Both the position numbers and the translations under genes were made by a program. The notes beneath the pieces are model-generated. The model had not been told where the DNA came from. It saw only the letters and a program-made list of their open reading frames with translations, and ran no database searches. From Rhizobium rhododendri (GTDB lineage: Bacteria > Pseudomonadota > Alphaproteobacteria > Rhizobiales > Rhizobiaceae), in NCBI RefSeq assembly GCF_007000325.2, contig NZ_CP117268.1, forward strand, positions 1,466,639-1,530,638: 64,000 nucleotides of DNA. Direction: 5' to 3'. This document shows, in pieces, positions 35,227 to 44,471 of the stretch (position 1 is the stretch's first letter; each line of letters starts with the position of its first letter).

Positions 35227-37035
35227 TCAAGTCGTCGTCGATCTGTTGACGAAAGCCCGCCATCCGCCGAAGGAGGATATATCCTCTGCGCCTTCGAGAC
35301 CCACCGACTCGGCCAGAAAGCCCTTCGCCTGGCTGCCGTCGCTGAGCATGATGGTTCCGATGCCGAGCGGTGGAGGAATGGCGGCGACGAACTTTCCGAA
35401 GCCGGCTGCCGAAAGCCGCCAGACCTCGACTTCGATCTTCGTGCCGGTGTTTTCAGCGCATCGGATGAGGCCGGGCTTGGCCGGCGTCTGATTGGCAAGG
35501 CTGAAAAGCTTGTAGTCGGCGGCGGTCGTAGTCGTGCGGACAAAACGGGCTTCGAGATCGCGGAGCTGGATGTTGAGCGGCATGCCGGAAAGGTGCGCGC
35601 CGACAACCACGACGTCGATCTGGCCAGGTTCTTCAATCTGCGGGAGCTCGGGTTGGGGCGGCTGCGCCCAGCCGGTGGCACCGAGGGTCACCCCGCTTCG
35701 TGCATGGATATCGGCCGCCAGCGCTGCGGTCAGGCCATCCCGGCCTGCAGGCGCAAGCAGTGTGACGCTTGCCGGCAGTCCGTCGCTCCGGGTGCCTGTG
35801 GGCACCGCGATGCCGCACATGTCGAGCAGATTGACGAAGTTGGTGTAGGTTCCTAGCCGGCTGTTCTCGCGGATCGGCTCGGCTTCAAGCTCAGCGCGGG
35901 TGTAGTGTCGCGGCGCTGTCGGGACACAGAAAAGATCGACCGATGCGATCAGCGGTGCGACCGATCTCTTCAGAGCCTGCAATGCGTAGAGCCCGTTGAA
36001 GGCATCCGCCGCCGACAGCGATTTGGCGCCACCGTAGATCTTGGCAGTCACGGGGTGGAAACTCTCCGGGCGGGCATCGAAGAAATCCTTCACGGCAGCA
36101 TAGCGTTCCGCCACCCAGGCACCCTCGTAGAGAAGATCGGCCGTCTTGTAGAAGTCTGCAAACGGCACTTGGACAAGCTTGTGCCCGAGCGTTGACAGCA
36201 TCGAAAGCGCATCCTCATAGGATGCCTCCATTGCCGCATCGCCGAAGAATTTTCTGTCTTCCGGTGCAAGCACACCGATGGTGAGCACCGGCGGCAGTGG
36301 GCCGTATCCTGTTACCTGGATCGCTCGCGAATAGGCGTCCGCTGCATCGTATCTGGCGGCGACCGAGAATACCTTGAAGGCGTCGTCAGCCGTCAGGGCG
36401 AAGATCGAAACACAGTCGAGCGTACGGCAGGCCGGCAGTACGCCCGATGTCGAAAGCGCACCGACACTCGGCTTTAGGCCGACGATGTTGTTGAGGCCGG
36501 CGGGGATGCGGCCGGAACCAGCGGTATCGGTCCCGAGTGCAAAGCTAACGATGCCGTGTGACGTAACAACGGCCGAACCGGAGCTCGATCCGCCCGGCAC
36601 GAGTGTCGGATCGATGGCATTACGGGGCACTGGAAAGGGTGTGCGGACGCCGACGAGGCCGGTGGCGAACTGGTCGAGATTGGTCTTGCCGATAACCAGT
36701 GCGCCGGCCTCCTTTAACAGGCGAACGACGGTTGCGTCTACATCCGGGTGGAAGGCAAAATCCGGGCAGGCCGCCGTGGTCGGCATGCCGGCAACATCGA
36801 TGTTGTCCTTGACGGCGAAGGGGATGCCCCAGAGCGGCTTTGCCACCGGGTCGAATGGCCCGAGGGTTGCCGCCTGCGCCAGCAGCGCATTACGGTCCGC
36901 CAGATGCAGGAAAATGCCGGGGTCGTCGACATCGGCAATGCGGGCAAAAACCGTGTCGACCATCTCGGCGACGGTCCAGCCGCCAGCGTAGGCCCGGTGC
37001 AGGGAGGCGATGTCGAATGTTTGTCCGTCAATCAT
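35227..37035 (-). CDS. atzF: Allophanate hydrolase (AtzF-type)
   Basis: The 602-residue amidase-signature enzyme splits allophanate to ammonia and CO2. The Ser-cisSer-Lys triad can be read as Lys76 in FAVKDNIDVAG, Ser150 in VPGGSSSGSA and nucleophile Ser174 in GTDTAGSGRIPAG, with spacing equal to that of AtzF. The amidase domain covers about 1-440. A C-terminal domain of about 140 residues (from DVVVVGAHLSGMPLN) matches the AtzF-type extension. It is the last gene of the cyanuric acid operon and overlaps the cupin gene by eight bases. It can also serve the guanidine pathway, whose operon makes allophanate but has no hydrolase. Confidence 0.93.
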   Translation of the reverse strand: MIDGQTFDIASLHRAYAGGWTVAEMVDTVFARIADVDDPGIFLHLADRNALLAQAATLGPFDPVAKPLWGIPFAVKDNIDVAGMPTTAACPDFAFHPDVDATVVRLLKEAGALVIGKTNLDQFATGLVGVRTPFPVPRNAIDPTLVPGGSSSGSAVVTSHGIVSFALGTDTAGSGRIPAGLNNIVGLKPSVGALSTSGVLPACRTLDCVSIFALTADDAFKVFSVAARYDAADAYSRAIQVTGYGPLPPVLTIGVLAPEDRKFFGDAAMEASYEDALSMLSTLGHKLVQVPFADFYKTADLLYEGAWVAERYAAVKDFFDARPESFHPVTAKIYGGAKSLSAADAFNGLYALQALKRSVAPLIASVDLFCVPTAPRHYTRAELEAEPIRENSRLGTYTNFVNLLDMCGIAVPTGTRSDGLPASVTLLAPAGRDGLTAALAADIHARSGVTLGATGWAQPPQPELPQIEEPGQIDVVVVGAHLSGMPLNIQLRDLEARFVRTTTTAADYKLFSLANQTPAKPGLIRCAENTGTKIEVEVWRLSAAGFGKFVAAIPPPLGIGTIMLSDGSQAKGFLAESVGLEGAEDISSFGGWRAFVNRSTTT

Positions 37036-37384
37036 TGTTACTCTCTTCCAAAATCATTACCGGCCGGTCCCACTGGATGAGAACGACACACCCTGTTTTT
37101 GTCCAGACGGAGTGCTCGGACCCTATCCTGTTGATCACCACGGTGCCCGGACCATAGTCTCCGGCCTCGTCCGACTGGACGCCATCGAGCACGAGGATGG
37201 TTTCGGGCCCCATATGCCGATGGCGGGGCACGGCGGCGCCGGGTTCGTATTTCAGCAGGGCGACGCCCGGCTGGTCGTCTTCGAAATTCTGGAGCCAGTG
37301 TAGGGTGACGCCGGGCCGGAAAGGGCCGAATTCGAGGCTTTTCCAGCCGCCCGATGTCAGGTTTTCGCGCGTCGTCTCAGGCAT
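37028..37384 (-). CDS. Cupin-domain protein (ChrR-like)
   Basis: The 118-residue single-domain cupin carries a metal-binding motif [19 protein letters not shown] (about residues 50-68, two His and one Glu) and ends with a second strand set around GSEHSVWTK, supplying a further His. It resembles the anti-ECF ChrR cupin fold but lacks a sigma-binding domain. It lies between the isochorismatase-like gene and allophanate hydrolase with overlaps on both sides. It may act on, or sense, an intermediate of cyanurate breakdown. The role is unknown. Confidence 0.75.
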   Translation of the reverse strand: MPETTRENLTSGGWKSLEFGPFRPGVTLHWLQNFEDDQPGVALLKYEPGAAVPRHRHMGPETILVLDGVQSDEAGDYGPGTVVINRIGSEHSVWTKTGCVVLIQWDRPVMILEESNND

Positions 37385-38045
37385 CGGCCAGTCCCTCCAG
37401 AATATCGTCGAGATGCGCGGTCCAGCCGACGATCGCCCCTTGCGCGCGGATCATGGCAATGGCAGCGCGCTTGAAGTCCTCGAAATAGCTTTCCGTCGCT
37501 TCTTCGCAGAGAAGACATTCGTAGCCGCGATCGTTTGCCTCGCGCATCGTCGTCTGGACGCAAACCTCTGTCGTTACGCCGGCAAACACCAGCTGCTCGA
37601 TGCCCCTGCTCTTCAGGATGTCGCCGAGGGGCGTGGCGTAAAAAGCGCCTTTGCCGGGCTTTTCGATCACCACCTCACCGCCCACCGGCGCGACCGCCTC
37701 GAGGATCGCAGTGCCGGGTTCGCCCGATATAAGAACCCGTCCCATCGGTCCTTCGTCGCCGATACGCAGTGCCGGATTACCGCGATTGCGCTTGGCAGCC
37801 GGCAGATCGGAGAGATCAGGCCGATGACATTCCATGGTGTGAACGACAGGCAGCCCGGCCGCGCGGAAGCCCGCGATCAGCCTTGCGACATCGGGGACGA
37901 TGCGGGTGATGCGGCCGACATCGTTGCCAAGGCTCTCGCCGAAGCCGCCGGGCTCTGCAAAATCACGCTGCATGTCGATGACGACGAGCGCAATCCTGTC
38001 TCGTTTGAGTGGAAAGGCGAATGGCTGTGCTTTGATCCCGGCCAT
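37377..38045 (-). CDS. Isochorismatase-family cysteine hydrolase
   Basis: The 222-residue protein has the cysteine-hydrolase triad of this family: Asp24 in VVIDMQRDF, Lys in [14 protein letters not shown] and Cys in [17 protein letters not shown]. It is related to, but clearly different from, the biuret hydrolase encoded in the same operon. It could hydrolyse carboxybiuret, another ureido compound or a related ring-opening product. The ATG overlaps the stop of the ATPase gene upstream (ATGA). The substrate is not determinable from sequence. Confidence 0.82.
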   Translation of the reverse strand: MAGIKAQPFAFPLKRDRIALVVIDMQRDFAEPGGFGESLGNDVGRITRIVPDVARLIAGFRAAGLPVVHTMECHRPDLSDLPAAKRNRGNPALRIGDEGPMGRVLISGEPGTAILEAVAPVGGEVVIEKPGKGAFYATPLGDILKSRGIEQLVFAGVTTEVCVQTTMREANDRGYECLLCEEATESYFEDFKRAAIAMIRAQGAIVGWTAHLDDILEGLADA

Positions 38046-39598
38046 CACTGGTGTCCCGCCATATGCGCGCCGATGACGCCGACATCCGCGTTGCGGATCG
38101 GTGTTTCGTAGACGAGCTTGCCGTCTGACATCACCATGATGCGGTCCGACATCTCCAGGAGTTCGTCGAGATCCTCGGACAGCAGCAACACGGCGGTGCC
38201 AGCGTTGCGCGCCCTCATGATCCGTGCCCGGATTTCGGCGACAGCCGAGAAGTCGAGGCCAAAGCAGGGATTGGAGACGATCAGCAGATCGACCTCGCCC
38301 GTCAGTTCGCGGGCGAGCACCGCGCGCTGGATATTTCCACCGGAGAGCGAGGCGATCGGCGAGGAAGCAGAGGCGGTTTTCACCTTGAAATCGGCGATCA
38401 GCGCCTCAGCGCGCCGGCGCATCGATGTCTTGTCGAGCCAAGAGACCTTGCGCCCGGTCTTCTGCTTGACGTCGAACGTGCGGAACGCGAGGTTTTCCGT
38501 CACTGTCATTCTGGGCGCGCAGGCATTCGTCAGCGGTTCCTCGGGAATGAAGCGGACATTGTTGGCGCGCGTTTCCTTCCGCGTGGCACCGTATGGCCTC
38601 CCCTTGACTGTAATCGTGCCGGCCTCGAGCGGTCTTTGTCCGGCGAGCACTTCGGCCAGTTCTTTCTGTCCGTTCCCTGAGATGCCAGCGATGCCGACAA
38701 TCTCGCCGGCGCGAACGTCGAGATTTTCGATATCGATGCTCTTCAACCCGGAGCGATCCCGTGCCCGGATGCCGCTGACGGCCAGAACCGGGTCTGCCGT
38801 ATTGGCGACCGGCAATCGCGAGTCGAGTTCAGCCAGCTTGACGTCGCCGATCATCATCGCAGCCATTTCCTGTGTGGTAAGATCTGCCACCTTGCCGCCG
38901 CCTGCCATCTTGCCGCGCCTGAGGACGGTGACGGAATCGGCAAACTTGGTTACCTCGTGAAATTTGTGGCTGATCATCAGCACGGTGAGTTCGCCGCGCT
39001 CCGTCATGCCGCGCACGACGGCGAGCATCTCATCGGCTTCTGCCGGTGTCAGCACCGATGTCGGTTCATCGAGCACCAGGAAGGACCGGCCGAGATAGAG
39101 TTGCTTGACGATTTCCAGCTTCTGCTTCTCGCCGGCGGCCAGTTCCTGAACCGGACGGTCGAGGGGGATCTTGAAAGGCATTGTCTCCATGAACTTTGCC
39201 AGATCCCGGTTCTCCCTGGCCCAATTGATCACGGCCGGCACGTGGGCGCGGCTGATCACCAGATTTTCCGCCCCCGTCAGCGATGGCACCAGCGTGAAGT
39301 GCTGGTAGACCATGCCGAGCCCGTAGCTTGCCGCATCCTTGGGCGAGCCAATGGCGACCTCCCTGTCCCCGACGGACAGCGAGCCGGATGTCTGGTGGTA
39401 AAAGCCCATGATGCATTTCACGAGTGTCGATTTGCCGGCGCCGTTTTCGCCGAGCAGCGCGTGAAAGGAGCCGGCAGGAACGTCGATGGAGACGTGGTCG
39501 AGCGCGGTAAAGCTGCCGAAGCGCATGGTCATGTCGTGCGTCTGGATGCCGACGGCCTTGCCACGAGCCGGAAGTGGTGTGTCGCGGATCTGGATCAT
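38045..39598 (-). CDS. ABC transporter ATP-binding protein, two-domain (cyanurate-operon BMP importer)
   Basis: This is a 517-residue duplicated ATPase. The first domain has Walker [10 protein letters not shown], the segment [15 protein letters not shown] at the signature and [13 protein letters not shown] at Walker B. The second has [10 protein letters not shown] and [14 protein letters not shown], with the degenerate Walker B usual in BMP importers. It overlaps both neighbours. The rest of the importer (two permeases and the binding protein) is at 42392-45602, so the importer genes enclose the catabolic genes. Confidence 0.92.
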   Translation of the reverse strand: MIQIRDTPLPARGKAVGIQTHDMTMRFGSFTALDHVSIDVPAGSFHALLGENGAGKSTLVKCIMGFYHQTSGSLSVGDREVAIGSPKDAASYGLGMVYQHFTLVPSLTGAENLVISRAHVPAVINWARENRDLAKFMETMPFKIPLDRPVQELAAGEKQKLEIVKQLYLGRSFLVLDEPTSVLTPAEADEMLAVVRGMTERGELTVLMISHKFHEVTKFADSVTVLRRGKMAGGGKVADLTTQEMAAMMIGDVKLAELDSRLPVANTADPVLAVSGIRARDRSGLKSIDIENLDVRAGEIVGIAGISGNGQKELAEVLAGQRPLEAGTITVKGRPYGATRKETRANNVRFIPEEPLTNACAPRMTVTENLAFRTFDVKQKTGRKVSWLDKTSMRRRAEALIADFKVKTASASSPIASLSGGNIQRAVLARELTGEVDLLIVSNPCFGLDFSAVAEIRARIMRARNAGTAVLLLSEDLDELLEMSDRIMVMSDGKLVYETPIRNADVGVIGAHMAGHQ

Positions 39599-40653
39599 GT
39601 CAGTTCCTGCCTTTCAACGATGACGGCAACGGGTCCGCCGCCGGGAGGCCCCTGGTGTTCAGCGCCGCCGGAGACATAGAGGTCCGTAGCCCCGAACAGG
39701 CCGGCAAGGACGCCGCCGACGAAGGCGCGGGCATGCCGGGTGGAGGAGATATCGCTGTCGTCAAGCATGGTATGCCGGCGACCGCGGACAGAACCGGAAG
39801 GGTCCGCTTCGGCCTTGGCGAGTACCGCCACGAGAGTGGCGTCGCCGAGGCGGTCGCGTGCTTCCTTTACACCGGCTGTGTCGATCGCATCGCCCATGAT
39901 GGCGTGGTCGATGGCGAGCGGGCCGGACCAGCGGGGACTCATGCCGAGCACGATGATCTCGTGGTCCTCAAGTTCGACGCCGGCGGATGTGGAGGCACGG
40001 CCGGAGAAGAGGTCGAGCCGGGTGCAGACATCACTGTCCGAAATCGTGTCCGGATCCAGTTCGCCGAGGGCCACCGCCACACCCAGCGCCGATGCGCCAC
40101 GGGAATAGGCCATGGATTTCAATGCGTCGCGGGTGACTGTCGTGCCGCCGGCGTGCTCGACTTCGAGGACCCGTCGCTGGGTCAGAAGGGGGCACTTGAT
40201 CTGCACGAAATGCACGTCTTCCAACGTGTCGATCCCGGCATCGGTAATCGCCGCGCGTACCGCCTCTGCCACGCTCAGCACCTGTTGCCTGCGGCCGAGA
40301 TGCTGCCACGGCAATACAGACGTGCGGGCAACGCCGATTGCAAGTGCGCCGGTTCCCTCATCCGCCACCTGCTGCCGACCAAAAACTGTCCAGTGCGGCG
40401 ACAGCGCGCCTTCGGTGCCGCCGGACATCACGATCGAGGCGCCGGATATGCCGTGCTTTGCAAACAGCGTTTCGAAGCTCGTCGTGGCGAAGGCGCGCGT
40501 GAAATCGTTGACGCAGCCATTGCCCTCGGTCTTGCCGAGAATGGCAACGAGATCGCCAGGTGGCAGGGCAGCATCGAACAAGGCCTCGACGCCGGCAATA
40601 TCATTGGGGCCATCTGCTGCGATGCGAGCGACGAAGGCGCGGCGGGAGGACAT
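39595..40653 (-). CDS. atzD: Cyanuric acid amidohydrolase (AtzD/barbiturase family)
   Basis: The 352-residue ring-opening amidohydrolase is built of three similar domains around a threefold active site. Each provides a lysine (K41 in LGKTEGNG, K153 in QIKCPLLTQ, K280 in LAKAEADPSG), and the serine motifs SGGTEG (about 77) and SGGAEHQGPPGGG (about 328) are family hallmarks. The alternative substrate is barbiturate. Neighbouring biuret hydrolase and allophanate hydrolase favour cyanuric acid. The start at 40653 overlaps the biuret hydrolase stop. The product carboxybiuret loses CO2 to form biuret. Confidence 0.92.
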   Translation of the reverse strand: MSSRRAFVARIAADGPNDIAGVEALFDAALPPGDLVAILGKTEGNGCVNDFTRAFATTSFETLFAKHGISGASIVMSGGTEGALSPHWTVFGRQQVADEGTGALAIGVARTSVLPWQHLGRRQQVLSVAEAVRAAITDAGIDTLEDVHFVQIKCPLLTQRRVLEVEHAGGTTVTRDALKSMAYSRGASALGVAVALGELDPDTISDSDVCTRLDLFSGRASTSAGVELEDHEIIVLGMSPRWSGPLAIDHAIMGDAIDTAGVKEARDRLGDATLVAVLAKAEADPSGSVRGRRHTMLDDSDISSTRHARAFVGGVLAGLFGATDLYVSGGAEHQGPPGGGPVAVIVERQELT

Positions 40654-41354
40654 CAGCCGATCCCCTCGATGATCGCCTGCGATGTCGAGACGGCGCCGAA
40701 GACGCCGCCCTGCATCTTGATCATCTTGATGGCGGCGAGGTGGTTGCCGTAGTCGGTGGCGCCGCAGCAATCCTCCAGCATGACGCATTCGAACCCGCGG
40801 TCGTTCGCCTCGCGCATCGTCGTGTGGACGCAGACGTCCGTCGTAATACCGGTAAGGATGATGTTCTCGATGCGCTTCTGGTGAAGAATGAGCTCAAGGT
40901 CGGTCGCGCAGAACGAGCCCTTGCCGGGCTTGTCGATGATCGTCTCGCCGGCGATGGGGTAGAGTTCATCGATGATATCCCAGCCGGGCTCGCCCCGTAC
41001 CAGGATGCGGCCGCAGGGGCCCACATCGCCGATGCCAGCGCCGATGCGCTGCGAACGCCAGCGCTTATTGGCCGGCAGGTCTGCAAGGTCAGGCCGGTGG
41101 CCTTCGCGGGTATGGATGATGTGATAGCCGTTCGCGCGCATGGCTGTCAGCACCGCCTTGATCGGGGCGATCGGCGCTCGCACCAGCGAGAGGTCATAGC
41201 CCATATGATCGACATAGCCGCCGGCGCCGCAGAAGTCGGTCTGCATGTCGATGATGATAAGCGCCGTATTATCGGGGCGCAGCGCGCCGTTATAGGGCCA
41301 GGGATAGGGATCGGACGTGATGAAGCGTCCCTTGGTTTCCGTCTGCAAATCCAT
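40653..41354 (-). CDS. biuH: Biuret hydrolase (isochorismatase-like cysteine hydrolase)
   Basis: The 233-residue protein matches, as I remember it, the biuret hydrolase of Rhizobium leguminosarum bv. viciae 3841 nearly throughout, including the numbering of the triad: Asp36 in [12 protein letters not shown], Lys142 in [12 protein letters not shown] and Cys175 in [15 protein letters not shown]. It converts biuret to allophanate and ammonia. It lies directly before cyanuric acid hydrolase and ten bases after the formamidase gene. Confidence 0.93.
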   Translation of the reverse strand: MDLQTETKGRFITSDPYPWPYNGALRPDNTALIIIDMQTDFCGAGGYVDHMGYDLSLVRAPIAPIKAVLTAMRANGYHIIHTREGHRPDLADLPANKRWRSQRIGAGIGDVGPCGRILVRGEPGWDIIDELYPIAGETIIDKPGKGSFCATDLELILHQKRIENIILTGITTDVCVHTTMREANDRGFECVMLEDCCGATDYGNHLAAIKMIKMQGGVFGAVSTSQAIIEGIG

Positions 41355-41364
41355 ATCAGGCCTC

Positions 41365-42381
41365 CTATTCGCCGGCTATCTTGCGTGTTTCGCGATAGGA
41401 CCTCGTCGGCTTCTCAAAGCCGCAAGTCGTTCCATCCTTGACCTTGATCTCATCCTCCCAAGGCAGCTTGTACTGCCCTGCCATCAGATCGTGCATGTAG
41501 GTGTAGGGCGCATCGCCGGCGCCGCTGGCAACGGCCACATAGCCGCGATGGCCGAACTGGTAGATGTTGTTTTCAACGCCCCAGCCGCGCCGTGCCTCGC
41601 GGACGAGATCAGGCCGCACCTCGGCGGTGATGATCTCGTTGACGCGGCCGGATGTTCCGTGGGCGATGATCGACCCGTCGAAATTGCAGATCATCCCCTC
41701 CCCCATGGAATCGAAGCTGCCGTCGGAGCCGGACATGCAGACACTGACTGTCACCATCAGGTTGCAGAAGGCATTCGACTGGTTGGTAAAGCGCCAGCTT
41801 TCGCGGATCGGGGCGGTGTAGCCGGCCGTGCGGATCATGATCTCGGCGCCCTTGTAGGCGCATTCGCGAGACATTTCCGGGAACATGCCGTCATGGCAGA
41901 TGATCAGTGCCAGCTTTGCGCCCTTGGGGCCGTCGATGACCGGAATGCCGAGATCGCCGGGTTCCCACGGCTCGACCGGCACCCACGGATGCATCTTGCG
42001 ATAATAGAGTTTGAGTTCACCCTGGTCGTCGATGATGATGCCGGAGTTGTAGGGCATGCCACCGGGATTGAATTCCATGAGCGAGAAGCATCCCCAGATA
42101 TGGTTGTCGCGACAGGCCTGCTTGAATGCGGCCACTTCCGGACCGTCCATCCGGCACATGATGTCCGGGTTGATGTCCATCGACAGTCCGTGCAGCGCAT
42201 ATTCCGGGAAGACGACGAGATCCATGCCGGACTGGTTGCGCCGCGCTTTGCCGACGAGGTCGACGATCACCTGCGTCTGGCGGGCCAGGTCGTCCTTCGT
42301 CACCGTCACCGGCAACTGGAGCTGAACCAGGCCGATGCCGACGCCGTTTTCCGAGATGTTCAGTCCTCCGAGACCGTTCAT
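41365..42381 (-). CDS. amiF: Formamidase (nitrilase superfamily, AmiF-like)
   Basis: This is a 338-residue C-N hydrolase. The Glu-Lys-Cys triad is Glu60 in [10 protein letters not shown], Lys129 in YYRKMHPW and Cys162 in [10 protein letters not shown]. The segment [16 protein letters not shown] is typical of formamidase and close aliphatic amidases. It yields formate and ammonia from formamide. Within a cyanurate operon it could use formamide or another short amide released from a triazine or related ring. It sits between permease and biuret hydrolase genes. Confidence 0.9.
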   Translation of the reverse strand: MNGLGGLNISENGVGIGLVQLQLPVTVTKDDLARQTQVIVDLVGKARRNQSGMDLVVFPEYALHGLSMDINPDIMCRMDGPEVAAFKQACRDNHIWGCFSLMEFNPGGMPYNSGIIIDDQGELKLYYRKMHPWVPVEPWEPGDLGIPVIDGPKGAKLALIICHDGMFPEMSRECAYKGAEIMIRTAGYTAPIRESWRFTNQSNAFCNLMVTVSVCMSGSDGSFDSMGEGMICNFDGSIIAHGTSGRVNEIITAEVRPDLVREARRGWGVENNIYQFGHRGYVAVASGAGDAPYTYMHDLMAGQYKLPWEDEIKVKDGTTCGFEKPTRSYRETRKIAGE

Positions 42382-42391
42382 GGCGTGTCCT

Positions 42392-43318
42392 TTACTTGGT
42401 TATCGATAGCGAGGCGGGCGCGCCTGAGAGCGACCGGGTGGGCGAGGATGTGGCGATCAGGATGACGAGCGTCAGTACATACGGCGCCGCATAAAACAGG
42501 TAGTAGCCCTGCGTCACGCCGACAGATTGCAGCGAAGGACCGAGCGCACCGGCGCCGCCGAACAGCAATGCGGCGAGAAAGCAGCCGATCGGGTTCCAGC
42601 GCGCAAAGATCACCAGTGCGACCGCCATCAGCCCCTGTCCCGATGAAATGCCCTCGTTCCAGGAGCCGGGATAAAACAGCGACAGATAGGCGCCGCCGAT
42701 GGCTGCAAGCGACCCTCCGGCGGCAGTTGCCAGCAGGCGGACGGTATCGGGGTTAAGACCCATGGCGCGGGCGGCATCCGAGCTATCGCCGACCACCCGC
42801 AGGATCAGGCCGAGGCGCGTGTTGCGGAAGCCCCACCACAGCACCACCGCCAAAAGCGCGCCGATGACGAACAGCACGTTGATGTTCAGCGCCGCCTGGA
42901 TCTGCGGCAGGCGCGACCAGCCGCCGAGCGGGATCGATGGCAGGTGCGGTGCCGCAGGCTTGATGAAAGACTTGCCAAGGAAGAAGGCAAGGCCCAGGCC
43001 GAACTGCATCATCGCGATGCCGATCGCGATATCGTTGATCTTGGGGAATTTGCAGATGAAGCCGTGCACGAGGCCGAAGACTGCCCCGGTCGCCATCGCC
43101 GCGAGCACGCCGAGCCAGGGCGAACCGCTCATGACGGCAACAGCGTAGGCGGTCATTGCGCCGAACACCAGCGTCCCCTCGAGGCCCAGATTGATCCGGC
43201 CGGAGCGCTCGGTGATCGATTCGCCGAGGCTGACGAAGATGAATGGCGTCGAGACACGGATCGCGCCAGCGAAAATGGCCAGCGGTACGCCCCAAAGACC
43301 GATTGCGGTGTCGTCCAT
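42392..43318 (-). CDS. ABC transporter permease 2 (cyanurate-operon importer)
   Basis: This is a 308-residue YufQ-like permease with about eight to ten membrane segments. SLGESITERSGRINLGLEGTLVFGA near residue 30 is the family hallmark and TRLGLILRVVGDSSDAARAMG the coupling loop. The start at 43318 shares one base with the stop of permease 1 (TGATG). A longer in-frame reading upstream falls in another frame of permease 1 and is rejected. Confidence 0.92.
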   Translation of the reverse strand: MDDTAIGLWGVPLAIFAGAIRVSTPFIFVSLGESITERSGRINLGLEGTLVFGAMTAYAVAVMSGSPWLGVLAAMATGAVFGLVHGFICKFPKINDIAIGIAMMQFGLGLAFFLGKSFIKPAAPHLPSIPLGGWSRLPQIQAALNINVLFVIGALLAVVLWWGFRNTRLGLILRVVGDSSDAARAMGLNPDTVRLLATAAGGSLAAIGGAYLSLFYPGSWNEGISSGQGLMAVALVIFARWNPIGCFLAALLFGGAGALGPSLQSVGVTQGYYLFYAAPYVLTLVILIATSSPTRSLSGAPASLSITK

Positions 43319-44448
43319 CAGGCGCTCCTCTTCCAGAGGTCGGGGTTGAAGATCTTGAAGCGGCCGTAAAAGGTCTCGCAGAACAGGATGAAGAGAAAGA
43401 GCGTGCCTTGCAGCACAAGTACGGTCGCGTCCGGCAGGCCCATGCGTCGCTGGATCAACCCGCCCGACGCATCGATGCCGCCGAGAAGGATGGCGACGGG
43501 TATGATTGCCAGCGGATTGTGGCGCGCGAGAAATGCGACAAGGATGCCAGTATAGCCATAGCCGGAGGCGAGCGACGCATTGGCCGTGCCCTGCACCGCC
43601 GAGACCTGCACCATGCCGGCCAGACCGGCAAAGCTTCCAGCCAGGGCCGTAAAGCCGACCATCAGGCGGCCCACGGGCAATCCTTGGACTTGCGCCGCGC
43701 GGACATTGCCGCCGGCGATGCGGGCGGCAAAGCCGATGCTGGTGGCCTCGATCAGAACGAAGCAAAGGATGCATGCGATGACGCCGATGGCAAGACCCCA
43801 GTTGACGTCCATGCCAGGGATATGACCAAGCATGAAATTTGCCGGCAGAGGCGCGGTCGAGGGCTTGTTGAGGCTGGCGGGGTCCCGGAGCGGTCCCTCG
43901 ATAAGGTGGTTCATCAAGGCAATGGCGATATAGGCAAGCAGGAGACTGGAAATTGTCTCGTTGACACCCCTGTAGTGACGCAGAAATCCGGCAAAGCCGA
44001 TCCAGATGGCGCCGGTCAGCATGCCGGCAAGCGCCATCAGAGGAACGACAACGACCGGCGACAGGGTTGCGGTGAGCGGCAGGGCGATCGCAGCCGCCGC
44101 AACGCCACCAAGAACAACCGCGCCCTCGCCGCCAATAATGACCAGCCCCAGCCGCGCCGGCAGCGCCACGCAGAGCGCGGTCAACAGGAGCGGTGCTCCC
44201 CGGCTGAGCGCATTCTGCATTGAAAACCAGCTGCCGAAGCCACCGGCATACATCAACTGGAAAAGGACGGCCGGCGATTTGCCGACCGCCAGAATGAACA
44301 GGGAGAAGAGAGCCAGGCCTGCAAAAACCGCTCCGAACGAAATCGCAACCGGCTCGGCGCGACGCGCCAACCACCCCAGTGCCGGCCGCAATGACGCGGC
44401 TCGCGCTGCCGGCGACGATATCGTGGACGTTTCGATCTCGGCGGCCAT
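43318..44448 (-). CDS. ABC transporter permease 1 (cyanurate-operon importer)
   Basis: This is a 376-residue YufP-like permease with about ten membrane segments and a GEGAVVLGGVAAAAIALPL segment near residue 105. The ATG at 44448 has GGGAGGG six bases upstream, which decides it over a start at 44475 inside the binding-protein gene. The N-terminal 45 residues are cytosolic and Ala/Arg-rich. Confidence 0.92.
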   Translation of the reverse strand: MAAEIETSTISSPAARAASLRPALGWLARRAEPVAISFGAVFAGLALFSLFILAVGKSPAVLFQLMYAGGFGSWFSMQNALSRGAPLLLTALCVALPARLGLVIIGGEGAVVLGGVAAAAIALPLTATLSPVVVVPLMALAGMLTGAIWIGFAGFLRHYRGVNETISSLLLAYIAIALMNHLIEGPLRDPASLNKPSTAPLPANFMLGHIPGMDVNWGLAIGVIACILCFVLIEATSIGFAARIAGGNVRAAQVQGLPVGRLMVGFTALAGSFAGLAGMVQVSAVQGTANASLASGYGYTGILVAFLARHNPLAIIPVAILLGGIDASGGLIQRRMGLPDATVLVLQGTLFLFILFCETFYGRFKIFNPDLWKRSA

Positions 44449-44471
44449 GACCTGCCCTCCCCTCTTCACGC

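Noticed and set aside
39595..40653. Barbiturase as the function of the ring-opening amidohydrolase
   Set aside because: Possible by family, but no uracil/thymine oxidising genes are present, while biuret and allophanate hydrolases are in the same operon.
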